From Streptomyces sp. R21 (GTDB taxonomy: Bacteria > Actinomycetota > Actinomycetes > Streptomycetales > Streptomycetaceae), in contig NZ_CP163435.1 in NCBI RefSeq assembly GCF_041051975.1, positions 7,109,001-7,173,000 of the forward strand: DNA of 64,000 nucleotides. The letters are read 5' to 3'. Numbering within the stretch: position 1 is the first letter of the stretch; each line of letters begins with the position of its first letter. The notes beneath the pieces were generated by a model. It had not been told where the DNA came from. It searched no databases and was given only the letters and a program-made list of their open reading frames with translations. The position numbers and the translations under genes were made by a program. Positions 42,553-52,552 of this stretch are shown one piece after another.

Positions 42553-43890
42553 CTACGCGGCCTCGGCCGCCCCCGCCCCGGCCGCCGCCTCGTCCTCGGC
42601 CCGCCGCACGGCCCGCATCCGCAGCGCGTGCTCGTTCGTGCGGGCGTCGTACGTCATCAGCTTCGGCAGACAGAGCGCGAGGAGCCCCACCGCGCCCACG
42701 CAGAGTGCCCCGCCCGCCCAGACCGACGTCCGCACGCTCGTCCACGCGGCCATGCCGCCCGCGCGGACCTGCCCGAGCTGGGGCCCCACGGAGTACGACA
42801 GCAGCTCGATCCCGGCCAGCCGGCCCCGCAGCTCGTCCGGGATCGTCTGGTTCCACATCGCGGCCCGGAAGATCCCGCTGACCATGTCGAAACCACCACC
42901 GACGGTCAGGAACAGCAGCACCAGCCATACGTCGTCCACGACCCCCGCGGCCACCATGGCGAGCCCCCACAGCGCCGCCGAGAGGGCCACCACCCGCCCG
43001 TGCCGCTGGACACGCGAGGTCCACCCACTGGTCAGCGTCACGAGCAGGGCCCCGGCCGGAAGCGCCGCATACATCAGCCCGAGCGACCACTCCGCGTCCA
43101 ACTCGTCCGCGAGGAACGGCAGTACGGCGAGCGGCATCGCGAAGAACATCGCCGCGAGGTCGATCGCGTACGTCCCGAGAAGTTCCTTGCGGTTCCACGC
43201 GTACCGGGCGCCCTCCGCTATGGACCGCAGCGAGGGTTTCGCCGCCTCGTGCGAGGCGGGCGACGCGGCGAGCCCGAGACCCAGTACCACCGACGCCGCG
43301 AAGGTGGCCAGGTCGGCGGCGTACGCCCAGCCGAGCCCGGCGTACGCCACGACGACGCCCGCGAGGGCCGGCCCGGCGACCCCGCCGACCGTCCACCGCA
43401 GGGAGTTGAGGGAGGCGGCGGCCGGGAGGTGCTCGTGTGCCACGATCCGCGGGACGATCGAGTCCAGCGCGGGCCGCTGGATCGCCCCGAGCGCGGACGA
43501 CAGCGCGGCCACCGCGTACAGCGGCCACACCGCGGGGTGCGGCAGCAGCGCGTTGACCAGGAGCACGGCGCTCAGGACGCCCAGCCCGGCCTCGGTGAGA
43601 AGGATCAGCTTCCGCTTGTCCAGGGCGTCGGCGAGCGCCCCGCCGTACAGCCCGAACACGATCAGCGGCACCAGCTCCACGGCCCCGATCGCCCCGACCG
43701 CCGCCACGGACCCGGTCAGCTCCTTCATCTGCACCGGCAACGCGACGAAGGTGAGGAAACTGCCGAAGTTCGTGATCAGCCCGGCCACCCACATCCGCCG
43801 GAAGTCGGCGGAGGCCCGCCAGGGCGCGAGGTCGGGGAGCAGCGCGCGCAGCCGGGCGGAGGGGGCGGGGGAGGGGGTGTCGTCACTCAC
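42553..43890 (-). CDS. MFS exporter (EntS-like)
   Basis: A 445-aa, 12-TM major facilitator of the enterobactin-exporter-like group (LPVQMKELTGS, YGGALADALDKRKLIL). The substrate is unknown; siderophore or drug export is possible. The C-terminus is Ala/Glu-rich. Confidence 0.88.
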   Translation of the reverse strand: MSDDTPSPAPSARLRALLPDLAPWRASADFRRMWVAGLITNFGSFLTFVALPVQMKELTGSVAAVGAIGAVELVPLIVFGLYGGALADALDKRKLILLTEAGLGVLSAVLLVNALLPHPAVWPLYAVAALSSALGAIQRPALDSIVPRIVAHEHLPAAASLNSLRWTVGGVAGPALAGVVVAYAGLGWAYAADLATFAASVVLGLGLAASPASHEAAKPSLRSIAEGARYAWNRKELLGTYAIDLAAMFFAMPLAVLPFLADELDAEWSLGLMYAALPAGALLVTLTSGWTSRVQRHGRVVALSAALWGLAMVAAGVVDDVWLVLLFLTVGGGFDMVSGIFRAAMWNQTIPDELRGRLAGIELLSYSVGPQLGQVRAGGMAAWTSVRTSVWAGGALCVGAVGLLALCLPKLMTYDARTNEHALRMRAVRRAEDEAAAGAGAAEAA

Positions 43891-43987
43891 GAGGGGCCAT
43901 GCTCAGCGGCAAGGCCCTCCGGGAGCAACCGCTTTAAACGAGCCGAGCCCGGCTGCGTCGGGTGAGCGGCATCCTCCCGGTCTCCGC

Positions 43988-44596
43988 CTACCAGCGCGCC
44001 GGCGGCGGCCCCGTGAGCCGGTCCGCCAGCCGCGACATCCGGTCGCGGAACCGTCGCCGCCCCCGCCCCTCCGGCACGGAGTTCTCCCCGGCCCCCGCAC
44101 TCACCAGGTGCTGAACGGTGTCGAGGTCGAGGTCGGTCCCCGTGGGCACCGTCAGGGCCTCGTGGGCCATGGCGCCCAGCTCACGGTCCCCGGAGTCGAG
44201 CGCGAGCACGGTCGCCCCGGCCCGCCGGGCGTCGTGCACCCGCTCCAACAGCGCGGCGCCCGGCGCAGCGGGAGCGACGACGAGCAGCGTCTCGCCGCGC
44301 CGGGCCGCCTCGATCCGCCCGAGGCCCACGGCCAGATGCGCGGGGTCGGAGTCCCGCGCCCCGTGCCGTACCAGCGTCGGCGCCAGCTCCGGCGTACCGG
44401 ACCAGGCCGCCTCGTCGACGAGGTGCGCGGCCAGATGCCACGGCTCGTACTCCGCCGTGCCCACGAGCAGGAGTCCGCCGCCGTACGACACCACGGAGCC
44501 CCGCAGGGCGCCCGCGAACCGCCTGGTGGCCGCGGGCCACTCGGTTCCGGCGAGCACTTCGCGCAGCAGCGCGACCCGTACGGCGTCCATGCGCAC
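43988..44596 (-). CDS. Conserved hypothetical protein (Rossmann/SIS-like)
   Basis: A 202-aa protein with alternating strands and small-residue turns (GGGLLLVGTAEYE, ETLLVVAPAAPGAALLERV, GATVLALDSGDREL), suggestive of a SIS-like sugar-isomerase fold without catalytic signature. A basic tail (GRGRRRFRDRMSRL) ends it. ATG 44590 is an alternative start. Confidence 0.65.
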   Translation of the reverse strand: MRMDAVRVALLREVLAGTEWPAATRRFAGALRGSVVSYGGGLLLVGTAEYEPWHLAAHLVDEAAWSGTPELAPTLVRHGARDSDPAHLAVGLGRIEAARRGETLLVVAPAAPGAALLERVHDARRAGATVLALDSGDRELGAMAHEALTVPTGTDLDLDTVQHLVSAGAGENSVPEGRGRRRFRDRMSRLADRLTGPPPARW

Positions 44597-44670
44597 GCAT
44601 CCTGCCGCAACCGGTCACTCGTGACCCGGAGTTCACCACGAATTCGCCCGACCGGGGCAGAAGCCCGCCC

Positions 44671-45765
44671 ATGGCAGAAGCAAGCGCAGAGGCGAGCACG
44701 GCAACCATCCCCTTCCGCGCGGGCCGCGAGGGCTACGCAAGCTTCCGCATCCCCGCCGTGGTCGTCACGCACACGGGCACCGTGCTCGCCTTCTGCGAGG
44801 GCAGGGTCGCCTCCGCCCGCGACTACGGGAACATCGACATCGTCCTGAAGCGGTCCACGGACGGCGGCCGCACCTGGGGCCCGCTCCAGGCCGCCGCCAA
44901 GAACGGCGACAACCTCGCGGGCAATCCCGCCCCCGTCGTCCTCGACACCGGCCGCGTCCTCCTCGTGCACGTCCGCTCGGCCGCCACCGCCTCCGAGGAC
45001 GCCCTGCTGCGCGGCAGGGTGAAGGAGGCCGACGGGCGCCGGGTCTGGGTGCAGCACAGCGACGACGACGGAGTCACCTGGTCGAGCCCGAAGGAGATCA
45101 CCAAGCAGGTGAAGAAGCCGGGCTGGCGCTGGTACGCGACCACCCCCGGCCACGCCCTCCAGCTCACCACCGGCCGTGTCGTCGTCCCCGGAAACCACAC
45201 GCTCCCGCCCACCGGCACCGACAACGGCACGGAGCCGCAGTACAACAGCGGCCACTGTCTGTTCAGCGACGACCACGGCGAGACCTGGTCACTCGGCTAT
45301 GTCGACGAGAACACCAACGGATACATCAACGTCAACGAGACCACGGCCGCCGAACTCCCCGACGGCCGCATCTACTTCAACACCCGCAACGACTCCCCGT
45401 CGCCGGGGGTCCGCGCCGACGCGTACTCGACGGACGGCGGCCGCACCCTCGTGAAACCCTTCCGCCCGCAGGCGGGCCTGGTCGGTCCCGTCGTCCAGGG
45501 CAGCCTCCTGCAACTCCGCGACCCCGACCTGCTCCTGTACTCGGGCCCCGCCGACCCCGACTCCCGCGCCATGATGACCGTCCGCGCCTCCACCGACACC
45601 GGCATCACCTGGCGCACCGTCCACACGGTCGACGGGCTGCCCGCCGCGTACTGCGACCTCGTCCGCGTCGACGCGGCGACCGTCGGACTCCTCTACGAGA
45701 CGGGCGACTTCGGCGCGTACGAGACGATCACCTTCCGCCGCGTCCCCGTGACCGCCCTCACCTGA
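44671..45765 (+). CDS. Sialidase-like (BNR-repeat) protein, no signal peptide
   Basis: A 364-aa six-bladed propeller protein of the GH33 type. The FRIP motif (ASFRIPAVVV), several Asp-boxes (STDGGRTW, SDDDGVTW, SDDHGETW) and an internal Glu/Tyr pair are visible. It would cleave sialic acid or a related glycoside. Sialidases are normally secreted, yet no signal peptide is seen, so the substrate may be imported or the start may be upstream. Confidence 0.88.
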   Translation: MAEASAEASTATIPFRAGREGYASFRIPAVVVTHTGTVLAFCEGRVASARDYGNIDIVLKRSTDGGRTWGPLQAAAKNGDNLAGNPAPVVLDTGRVLLVHVRSAATASEDALLRGRVKEADGRRVWVQHSDDDGVTWSSPKEITKQVKKPGWRWYATTPGHALQLTTGRVVVPGNHTLPPTGTDNGTEPQYNSGHCLFSDDHGETWSLGYVDENTNGYINVNETTAAELPDGRIYFNTRNDSPSPGVRADAYSTDGGRTLVKPFRPQAGLVGPVVQGSLLQLRDPDLLLYSGPADPDSRAMMTVRASTDTGITWRTVHTVDGLPAAYCDLVRVDAATVGLLYETGDFGAYETITFRRVPVTALT

Positions 45766-45802
45766 CCGCCACCCGCCGCGGCCGCGCACGTAAAGTCGGC
45801 CC

Positions 45803-46531
45803 ATGACCTCTACCGACAGTGCACAGCAGCCCGCCGCAGGCGCCCCCGCGAAGGCCCCGGCCAAGGACCCCTGGGACCTTCCGGACGTGTCCGGTCTCGT
45901 CGTCGGTGTGCTCGGCGGCACCGGACCGCAGGGCAAGGGCCTCGCCTACCGGCTCGCCAAGGCCGGCCAGAAGGTGATCATCGGCTCCCGCGCCGCGGAC
46001 CGCGCGCAGGCCGCCGCCGACGAGCTCGGCCACGGCGTCGAGGGCGCCGACAACGCCGAGACCGCGCGGCGCAGCGACATCGTGATCGTCGCCGTACCGT
46101 GGGACGGCCATGGCAAGACCCTGGAGTCGCTGCGCGAGGAGCTGACCGGCAAGCTCGTCGTCGACTGCGTCAACCCGCTCGGCTTCGACAAGAAGGGCGC
46201 CTACGCGCTGAAGCCGGAGGAGGGCAGCGCCGCCGAGCAGGCTGCCGCCCTGCTGCCCGACTCGCGCGTCGCCGCGGCCTTCCACCATCTCTCCGCCGTC
46301 CTCCTCCAGGACCCGGAGATCGAGGAGATCGACACGGACGTCATGGTCCTCGGCGAGGAGCGGGCCGATGTGGAGATCGTGCAGGCGCTGGCCGGCCGCA
46401 TCCCCGGCATGCGCGGGGTCTTCGCGGGGCGGCTGCGCAACGCCCACCAGGTCGAGTCGCTGGTCGCGAACCTGATCTCCGTGAACCGCCGCTACAAGGC
46501 GCACGCGGGCCTGCGCGTCACGGACGTATGA
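45803..46531 (+). CDS. npdG: F420H2:NADP oxidoreductase
   Basis: A 242-aa NADPH-dependent F420 reductase. VGVLGGTGPQGKGLAYRLAKAG is the NADP site; IIGSRAADRA gives NADPH preference; NPLGFDKKGAYAL and GVFAGRLRNAHQVESL are family blocks. It supplies reduced F420. An N-terminal Pro/Ala-rich extension of about 25 residues is present. Confidence 0.93.
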   Translation: MTSTDSAQQPAAGAPAKAPAKDPWDLPDVSGLVVGVLGGTGPQGKGLAYRLAKAGQKVIIGSRAADRAQAAADELGHGVEGADNAETARRSDIVIVAVPWDGHGKTLESLREELTGKLVVDCVNPLGFDKKGAYALKPEEGSAAEQAAALLPDSRVAAAFHHLSAVLLQDPEIEEIDTDVMVLGEERADVEIVQALAGRIPGMRGVFAGRLRNAHQVESLVANLISVNRRYKAHAGLRVTDV

Positions 46532-46585
46532 GCGGATGGGGGACACTGGACGCCGTAGCAGTGTCCCCCGACAGGAGCCCGTCCC

Positions 46586-46765
46586 ATGCCCCGCCTCGCT
46601 CTCTACGCCCTCGTCGTCTGCCTCCTCGCCGTGGCCGCGGCGGTCGTCTCCTTCGCGCAGGGCAGCTTCCTGGGGATCGTCTGGGTGCTGCTCGCGGGCC
46701 TGTCGTCCAACATGACCTGGTACTACCTCAAGCGGGACAAGGCCCGGAAGTCCGTCACCGGCTGA
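46586..46765 (+). CDS. Small membrane protein
   Basis: A 59-aa protein with two hydrophobic segments (about 5-20 and 27-42) and a basic tail (YYLKRDKARKS). Coding bias is strong, and AGGAG lies before ATG 46586. It is 55 bp after npdG and ends just inside the 3' end of the convergent protease gene. Confidence 0.75.
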   Translation: MPRLALYALVVCLLAVAAAVVSFAQGSFLGIVWVLLAGLSSNMTWYYLKRDKARKSVTG

Positions 46766-47555
46766 CCTGGCAGTACTCGTTGGTGCCCTGCCAGAAGCGG
46801 TACAGCTCCTGGCCGCAGTAGCGGTGCAGGTCGTCGATGCCCAGGCTGCTGAGGATCGAGTAGATCGCGTCGAAGAACACCCGGTTCACCTCGGGGATCC
46901 ACAGCATCGCGAACACGGCCAGCAGCCCGAACTGCGCGAAGGGCTCCACCTGGCGGCGTACGTTGTACGACAGCCAAGGCTCGATCACCCCGTACCCGTC
47001 CAGGCCCGGCACCGGCAGGAAGTTCAGGATCGCCGCCGTCACCTGGAGCAGGGCGAGGAACGCCAGCGCGTACTGGAAGTCCTGCGGCACCCCGTCCAGC
47101 GCGTCCAGCCAGAACGGGGCCGTGCACGCCACCGCGAACAGCACGTTCGTCAGCGGGCCCGCCGCCGAGATCAGGCTGTGCTTCCAGCGGCCCTGGATCC
47201 GGCCCCGCTCGATGAACACGGCGCCGCCCGGCAGACCGATCCCGCCCATGATCACGAAGATGACCGGCAGGACGATGCTGAGCAGGGCATGTGTGTACTT
47301 CAGCGGGTTGAGGGTCAGATAGCCCTTCGCGCCGATCGAGATGTCGCCGCTGTGCAGGGCCGTGCGCGCGTGCGCGTACTCGTGGAGGCAGAGCGAGACG
47401 ATCCACGCGGCCGTGACGAACAGGAACACGGCCACGCCCGGCTGCTCGGCGAACCCCGTCCAGGTCGCCCAGCCCGTCACCGCCGTGACAGCCACGATCC
47501 CCACGAAGACGGGGCTGATCCTCCGGTCGCTGCGGCGGGACGCGGCGGTGGTCAT
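46755..47555 (-). CDS. Site-2 protease (M50) family protein
   Basis: A 266-aa polytopic metalloprotease. Zinc motif HEYAH (in SLCLHEYAHARTA) and the later NFLPVPGLDGYG give the HExxH/NPxPxxDG-type pair. It cleaves membrane substrates such as anti-sigma factors. ATG 47555 has AGGGAG. Confidence 0.88.
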   Translation of the reverse strand: MTTAASRRSDRRISPVFVGIVAVTAVTGWATWTGFAEQPGVAVFLFVTAAWIVSLCLHEYAHARTALHSGDISIGAKGYLTLNPLKYTHALLSIVLPVIFVIMGGIGLPGGAVFIERGRIQGRWKHSLISAAGPLTNVLFAVACTAPFWLDALDGVPQDFQYALAFLALLQVTAAILNFLPVPGLDGYGVIEPWLSYNVRRQVEPFAQFGLLAVFAMLWIPEVNRVFFDAIYSILSSLGIDDLHRYCGQELYRFWQGTNEYCQVSR

Positions 47556-47660
47556 GGGGCTCCCTGGACTGGTGCGCATCTGTTCGGGCCTGCCCGACCG
47601 TACCGGGCTCGGTCCGAAAACGTCTCGCGAACCCCGTTGAGTTCCGGAGAAGGTGGTGCC

Positions 47661-48248
47661 ATGGGGTTTTGGCAGGTGTTCTACGAGAGCTGGCAGATGG
47701 AGTGCTGCGGCACGCCGTTCACGGTCGGGGACGAGGTGGCGTGGCCCCTGTTGCTCCCCTACGAGGGCGACGCGCTCGGGGGCGGCTGGTCCGGTGAGCT
47801 CAGCACGATCGTGGGGCAGGTGGAGCGGGTGCGGGACGAGGAGGGCGTCATCCGTGTCCTGCGCGCGGACGACGGGCTCACCGCCGCCCTGAACGGCGAC
47901 CCGGAGGACGAGTCCGCCGCGGACGACGGCGCGTCGATCCGCAGGGTCGGCCTGCTCACCGTCGAACGGCACAGCGGCGAATGGCCCGAGACGACAGGCC
48001 ACGTCCGCGCCATCCGGCTGGTGACCCAGGGCTATGCGGAAACCGCCCCCGGCTCACGCAGCTGGACGCCGGTGCCCGGGGAGGGGTCGTTCCGGGCCGT
48101 CCACAGTTGTCCGAAGTGGTTCGGCGCGGACGTGGTCGAGGACGGCGGTACGGCGTCGGGGGCCACCCTGCGCCGCATCGAGACCGGTGTCCTGGTCGAA
48201 CTCGACGTACAGTGCGCCACTCCCACGGAACCCCGGGACCGGGGCTGA
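47661..48248 (+). CDS. DUF6578-like conserved protein
   Basis: A 195-aa Streptomyces protein. The start MGFWQVFYESWQMECCGTPF and the central VGDEVAWPLLL match what I recall of DUF6578. Function is unknown. GGAGAAGG precedes ATG 47661. The AfsR-like gene begins 14 bp later, so it may be co-transcribed. Confidence 0.75.
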   Translation: MGFWQVFYESWQMECCGTPFTVGDEVAWPLLLPYEGDALGGGWSGELSTIVGQVERVRDEEGVIRVLRADDGLTAALNGDPEDESAADDGASIRRVGLLTVERHSGEWPETTGHVRAIRLVTQGYAETAPGSRSWTPVPGEGSFRAVHSCPKWFGADVVEDGGTASGATLRRIETGVLVELDVQCATPTEPRDRG

Positions 48249-48262
48249 CGGCACCGTAGACA

Positions 48263-51200
48263 ATGGACCCCGTGCGCTATCGCATCCTCGGCACCACCCA
48301 GGCCCTCCGCCCCGACGGCACGGCCGTCCCGCTCGGCGGGGCGCGGCTGCGTGCCCTGCTGACCGTGCTCGCCCTGCGGCCCGGGCGCCTCGTGCCCGCG
48401 GCCGTCCTGGTCGACGAGGTCTGGCGCGGCGATCCACCCGCCGACGCGACCGGCGCGCTCCAGGCTCTGGTGGGACGGCTGCGCAGGGCGCTCGGCCCGG
48501 ACGCGATCGCCTCCGCGGACGGCGGCTACCGGCTCGCCGCGTCCGCCGACGACATCGACCTGCACCGCTTCGAGCGGCTCGCCGGGGAGGGCGCCCGCGC
48601 GCTCGCCGACGGCGACCCCGCCAAGGCGGCCGTGGTCCTCGACGACGCCCTCGCCCTGTGGCACGGGCCGCCGCTGGCCGACCTCCCGGACCGCACCGCC
48701 GAGTCGGCCCGCTGGGAGACCCGCCGTCTCGACGCGCACCGCGCCCGGCTGACCGCGGCCCTCGCCCTCGGCCGCGCCGAGCAGGCCCTGCCCGAGATCA
48801 CCGCCCTCTGCGACAGCCACCCCCTCGACGAGCCCCTCCAGGCGCTGCGCCTGCGCGCCCTGCGCGACGTGGGCCGCCCCGCGGAGGCCCTGGCCGCCTA
48901 CGAGGAGGTACGCCACCTCCTCGCGGACCGCCTCGGGTCGGATCCGGGTGCCGAACTGCGGGCGCTGCACGGGGAGTTGCTGAGCCCGTACGAGCCCTCG
49001 CACCCGGGTTCCGGGACGGACGGGCAGGCGTACGCCCGCCCCGGCTCGTTCTCCGACGTGAACGGACAGCCGTACGCGGCCTCCCGTGCCCGCGCCACCG
49101 CCACCGATGCCGGTACGAACGAGGCGGCCACCGGCTCCGCAGTGCTGTCCCGCACCCGCACAGCGACCCCGACCCCGCCCGGCAACCTGCGCGCCCGCCT
49201 GACCTCCTTCGTCGGCCGGGACGCCGACATCGAGGCCATCCGGGGCGACCTCGCGGCGGCGCGGCTCGTGACGCTGCTCGGGCCCGGTGGGGCCGGGAAG
49301 ACGCGGCTGTCGCAGGAGGCGGCGGAGACCGTGGCGTACGCGGCGCGGGACGGGGTGTGGCTGGCCGAGCTCGCTCCGGTGGACGATCCGAAGGCCGTGC
49401 CCGAGGCCGTGCTCACCGCCGTCGGGGCACGCGAGACGGTGCTGCGCGGCGCCGGCGCCGAGGAGATGCGCGCGGTCGCCGACCGGCACGACGACCCCCT
49501 CGTGCGGCTCGCCGAGCACTGCGCCAGGCGCCGCATGCTCCTGATCCTCGACAACTGCGAACATGTGGTGGACGCCGCCGCCCACCTCGTCGAGGCGCTG
49601 CTGGAGCGCTGCCCGGAGCTGACGGTGCTGGCGACCAGCCGCGAACCCCTCGGCGTACCGGGGGAGTTGCTGCGCCCCGTGGAACCGCTGCCGGAGCCGT
49701 CCGCGCTGCGGCTGTTCGCCGACCGGGGCGCCGCCGCCCGGGCAGGCTTCCGGATCGACGCCGACCAGGAGACTACGGCGGCGGCCGCCGAGATCTGTCG
49801 CCGCCTCGACGGACTGCCGCTCGCCATCGAGCTGGCCGCCGCCCGGCTACGGATGTTGACGCCCCGTCAGATCGCGGACCGGCTCGACGACCGGTTCCGG
49901 CTGCTGACGTCGGGAAGCCGGACGGTCCTGCCGCGCCAGCAGACCCTGCGGGCCGTCGTCGACTGGTCCTGGGACCTGCTCGACGAGGACGAACGCGGCA
50001 CGCTGGGACGGCTGTCCGTGTTCGCGGGCGGCTGCGACCTACCCGCGGCCGAGGCCGTCTGCGGACCCGGGGCCCTGGAGGCGCTCGGCTCGCTGGTCGA
50101 CAAGTCCCTTGTCGTCGCGGCCCCTTCGGGCGACGGAGCGATGCGCTACCGGCTCCTGGAGACCGTCGCCGAGTACGCGGGTGAACGGCTCGACGAGGCC
50201 GGGCAGCGAGCGGCCGCCGAGCGCGCCCACCTCACGTACTACCGCGAACTCGCCCGCACCACCGACCCGTTGCTGCGCGGCCCGGACCAACGGGTGGCGG
50301 TGGAGCGGCTGGAGCTGGAGTCGGAGAACGTCCGCGCCGCCCTCCAGCACGCCGTCGCCGCGCGCGACGAGCAGGAGGCGGTCTGCCTCGTCCTCTCGCT
50401 GGCCTGGTACTGGCAGATCCGCGACCTGCGCATCGTCGCCCGCCACTGGTCCAGCGAGGTCATGGCGCTCTTCCCCGACCCGTTCGTGGAGCCCGTACGG
50501 CCGGCCGCCCCGCTGTACGAGAGCTGCACGGCCGCCCCGCCGCCGATGCGCCCCGAGGTCCTCGAAGAGGCCCGGCGCGGTGTCCACCTCGTCCATCTCG
50601 CCTGCATGGACATGGATCTGGACTCCTGGCAGAGCCCGCAGGGCCAGGCGAAGCTGCGCATCATCAGCGAGACCTACCGCCCGGGCCTCCCGCAGACCTG
50701 CCGCAGCCCCGGCAACCTCTGGTTCTACGCCGTTCTGCTGAACGGCGACATGGAGCGGATGCGCGACGTCATCGACGAGAACGTCCGCACCTGCCGCGAG
50801 CTCGGCTACGAGTGGGAGCTGGCCCTCTGCCTCCAGACCCGCGCCAACATGCTGGCCAACCGGGCCTCCTGGGCGGGCGACGCGACCCGCGACGCCGACG
50901 AGGCGCTGGAGGTCTTCACCCGGATCGAGGACGCCTGGGGCTGCGCAGAGGCGCTCTCCGCGCGCGGCGAGGCCCGTGAGCGGCGGGGCGAATACCCGCT
51001 CGCCGCCGCGGACTACGCGGAGGCGATCACGTATGCCGAACGGCTCGGCGCCCGCGCCCAGACGGCGGTGCTCAGCGCCCGGCTCGGCGGCGTACTCCTG
51101 GAGTGCGGGGACACCGAGCGCGGCGAGCAGATGCTGCGCGGGGTCCTGGAGCGCGGCGACGGAACCGTCAACGAGGCCATGCCCGCCTCCCGGCTCTTCC

Positions 51201-51685
51201 TCGCGATGTGGCTCGGCCGGACCGGCCGGATCGACGAGGCGCGCGAGCAGATGCGCCTGCTGCGCGACAACTTCGAGGCCGTCACCTTCGTCGTCTTCGA
51301 CGGGTTCGTGCTGGGCGTGGAGGCCTGGCTGGACGCGAAGGAGGGGCAGTACGCGACCGCACTGGAGAAGGCCCGGCAGGCGCTGTCGCGGTCCAACGAA
51401 TCGCTGTCGCAGGTGATCGCCCCGCAGCTGACCTCCGCACACCTGACCACCGCCGCCATCGCCCTCACCGGCCTGGACGGCGGCCGCCGCGTCCGTGACG
51501 CGGCCGTGCTGCTCGGCGCCGCCGACCATCTGCTGCCCCAGGGCCACTTCACGGGCCCGATGGAGGACGAGGTGCGCGCCCAGGCCGAGGCGGGCGTGCG
51601 GGCGCTGCTCGACGACACCACGTACGAGACCGCGTACGCGGAGGGCGGCGGGCTCTCCGCGGAGGAGGCCGCCGCCCTCGTCTGA
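48263..51685 (+). CDS. AfsR/SARP-family regulator with NB-ARC domain
   Basis: An 1140-aa regulator. Domains in order: OmpR-like DNA-binding (about 1-95), BTAD (about 95-240), a Pro/Thr-rich linker, NB-ARC with Walker A GPGGAGKT (about 338) and Walker B LILDNCEH, then a TPR-like C-terminal half. This is the AfsR layout, but it is not necessarily AfsR itself. It would activate genes through direct-repeat sites. Confidence 0.93.
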   Translation: MDPVRYRILGTTQALRPDGTAVPLGGARLRALLTVLALRPGRLVPAAVLVDEVWRGDPPADATGALQALVGRLRRALGPDAIASADGGYRLAASADDIDLHRFERLAGEGARALADGDPAKAAVVLDDALALWHGPPLADLPDRTAESARWETRRLDAHRARLTAALALGRAEQALPEITALCDSHPLDEPLQALRLRALRDVGRPAEALAAYEEVRHLLADRLGSDPGAELRALHGELLSPYEPSHPGSGTDGQAYARPGSFSDVNGQPYAASRARATATDAGTNEAATGSAVLSRTRTATPTPPGNLRARLTSFVGRDADIEAIRGDLAAARLVTLLGPGGAGKTRLSQEAAETVAYAARDGVWLAELAPVDDPKAVPEAVLTAVGARETVLRGAGAEEMRAVADRHDDPLVRLAEHCARRRMLLILDNCEHVVDAAAHLVEALLERCPELTVLATSREPLGVPGELLRPVEPLPEPSALRLFADRGAAARAGFRIDADQETTAAAAEICRRLDGLPLAIELAAARLRMLTPRQIADRLDDRFRLLTSGSRTVLPRQQTLRAVVDWSWDLLDEDERGTLGRLSVFAGGCDLPAAEAVCGPGALEALGSLVDKSLVVAAPSGDGAMRYRLLETVAEYAGERLDEAGQRAAAERAHLTYYRELARTTDPLLRGPDQRVAVERLELESENVRAALQHAVAARDEQEAVCLVLSLAWYWQIRDLRIVARHWSSEVMALFPDPFVEPVRPAAPLYESCTAAPPPMRPEVLEEARRGVHLVHLACMDMDLDSWQSPQGQAKLRIISETYRPGLPQTCRSPGNLWFYAVLLNGDMERMRDVIDENVRTCRELGYEWELALCLQTRANMLANRASWAGDATRDADEALEVFTRIEDAWGCAEALSARGEARERRGEYPLAAADYAEAITYAERLGARAQTAVLSARLGGVLLECGDTERGEQMLRGVLERGDGTVNEAMPASRLFLAMWLGRTGRIDEAREQMRLLRDNFEAVTFVVFDGFVLGVEAWLDAKEGQYATALEKARQALSRSNESLSQVIAPQLTSAHLTTAAIALTGLDGGRRVRDAAVLLGAADHLLPQGHFTGPMEDEVRAQAEAGVRALLDDTTYETAYAEGGGLSAEEAAALV

Positions 51686-51727
51686 CGCGGACCGGGGGGC
51701 TTGTGCTTGCGTCGGGCGTACCCGGCG

Positions 51728-52552
51728 TCAGGCCTTGGTACGGAACTTGTTGATCGCGATCGGCGCCATGACCGCCGTGAGCACGACCGACCAGATCAGC
51801 GTGACCAGCACGTCGTGGGCGATCGGCTGGCCGCCGTTCATCAGGCCGCGGGCGGCGTCCGCCAGCGACGACAGCGGGTTGTAGTCCGTGAAGGCCTGGA
51901 GCCAGCCGGGCATGGAGTTGGTGGGGGCGAAGATCGACGATCCGAACTGCAGAGGCATCAGCACGAGGAATCCCATCGCCTGGATGGACTGGGCGTTCTT
52001 CATCACCACGCCCATGGTCAGGAAGATCCACATGATTCCGAAGCCGAAGACCATGGCCAGGCCCACGGCGGCGAACAGACCCGGCACGTTCGACACGGAC
52101 AGGCCGAGGATGAAGCCGACGGAGAGCAGGACCGCGACGGCGACCACCATCCGGCCGATCTCCACCACGATCTTGGCGATCAGGACCGAGGAGCGGGCGA
52201 TCGGCAGGGACCGGAAGCGGTCCATCACACCCGTCTGGAAGTCCTGGTTGAAGCCGGTGCCGACACCCATCGCGATGTTCATGCCCATCATGGCCATCAG
52301 ACCGGGGACCACGTAGTTGACGTAGTCGCTCTGGTTGCCCTTGCCGGCGATCGCACCGCCGAACACGAACACGAAGAGCAGGCAGAAGACGATCGGCATC
52401 AGGATCGCGTCGAACATCGACTCGGGGTCCTGGCGGATCCACAGCAGGTTGCGGCGGACCAGGGCGCCGATGTGGCGCAGGTTGCCGCGGAGTCCGATCC
52501 GGCCGTCGTGCTGTACGGCGGCGGGGGAGTGGGTCAGGGTTGCGGTGCTCAT
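51728..52552 (-). CDS. DrrB-type ABC permease
   Basis: A 274-aa ABC-2 permease with six TMs (LMPIVFCLLFVFVFGG, LMAMMGMNIAMG, IVVEIGRMVVAVAVLL) and the ABC-2 motif near the C-terminus. Its ATG overlaps the ATPase stop (ATGA). With the ATPase it forms a DrrAB-like drug exporter. Confidence 0.92.
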   Translation of the reverse strand: MSTATLTHSPAAVQHDGRIGLRGNLRHIGALVRRNLLWIRQDPESMFDAILMPIVFCLLFVFVFGGAIAGKGNQSDYVNYVVPGLMAMMGMNIAMGVGTGFNQDFQTGVMDRFRSLPIARSSVLIAKIVVEIGRMVVAVAVLLSVGFILGLSVSNVPGLFAAVGLAMVFGFGIMWIFLTMGVVMKNAQSIQAMGFLVLMPLQFGSSIFAPTNSMPGWLQAFTDYNPLSSLADAARGLMNGGQPIAHDVLVTLIWSVVLTAVMAPIAINKFRTKA

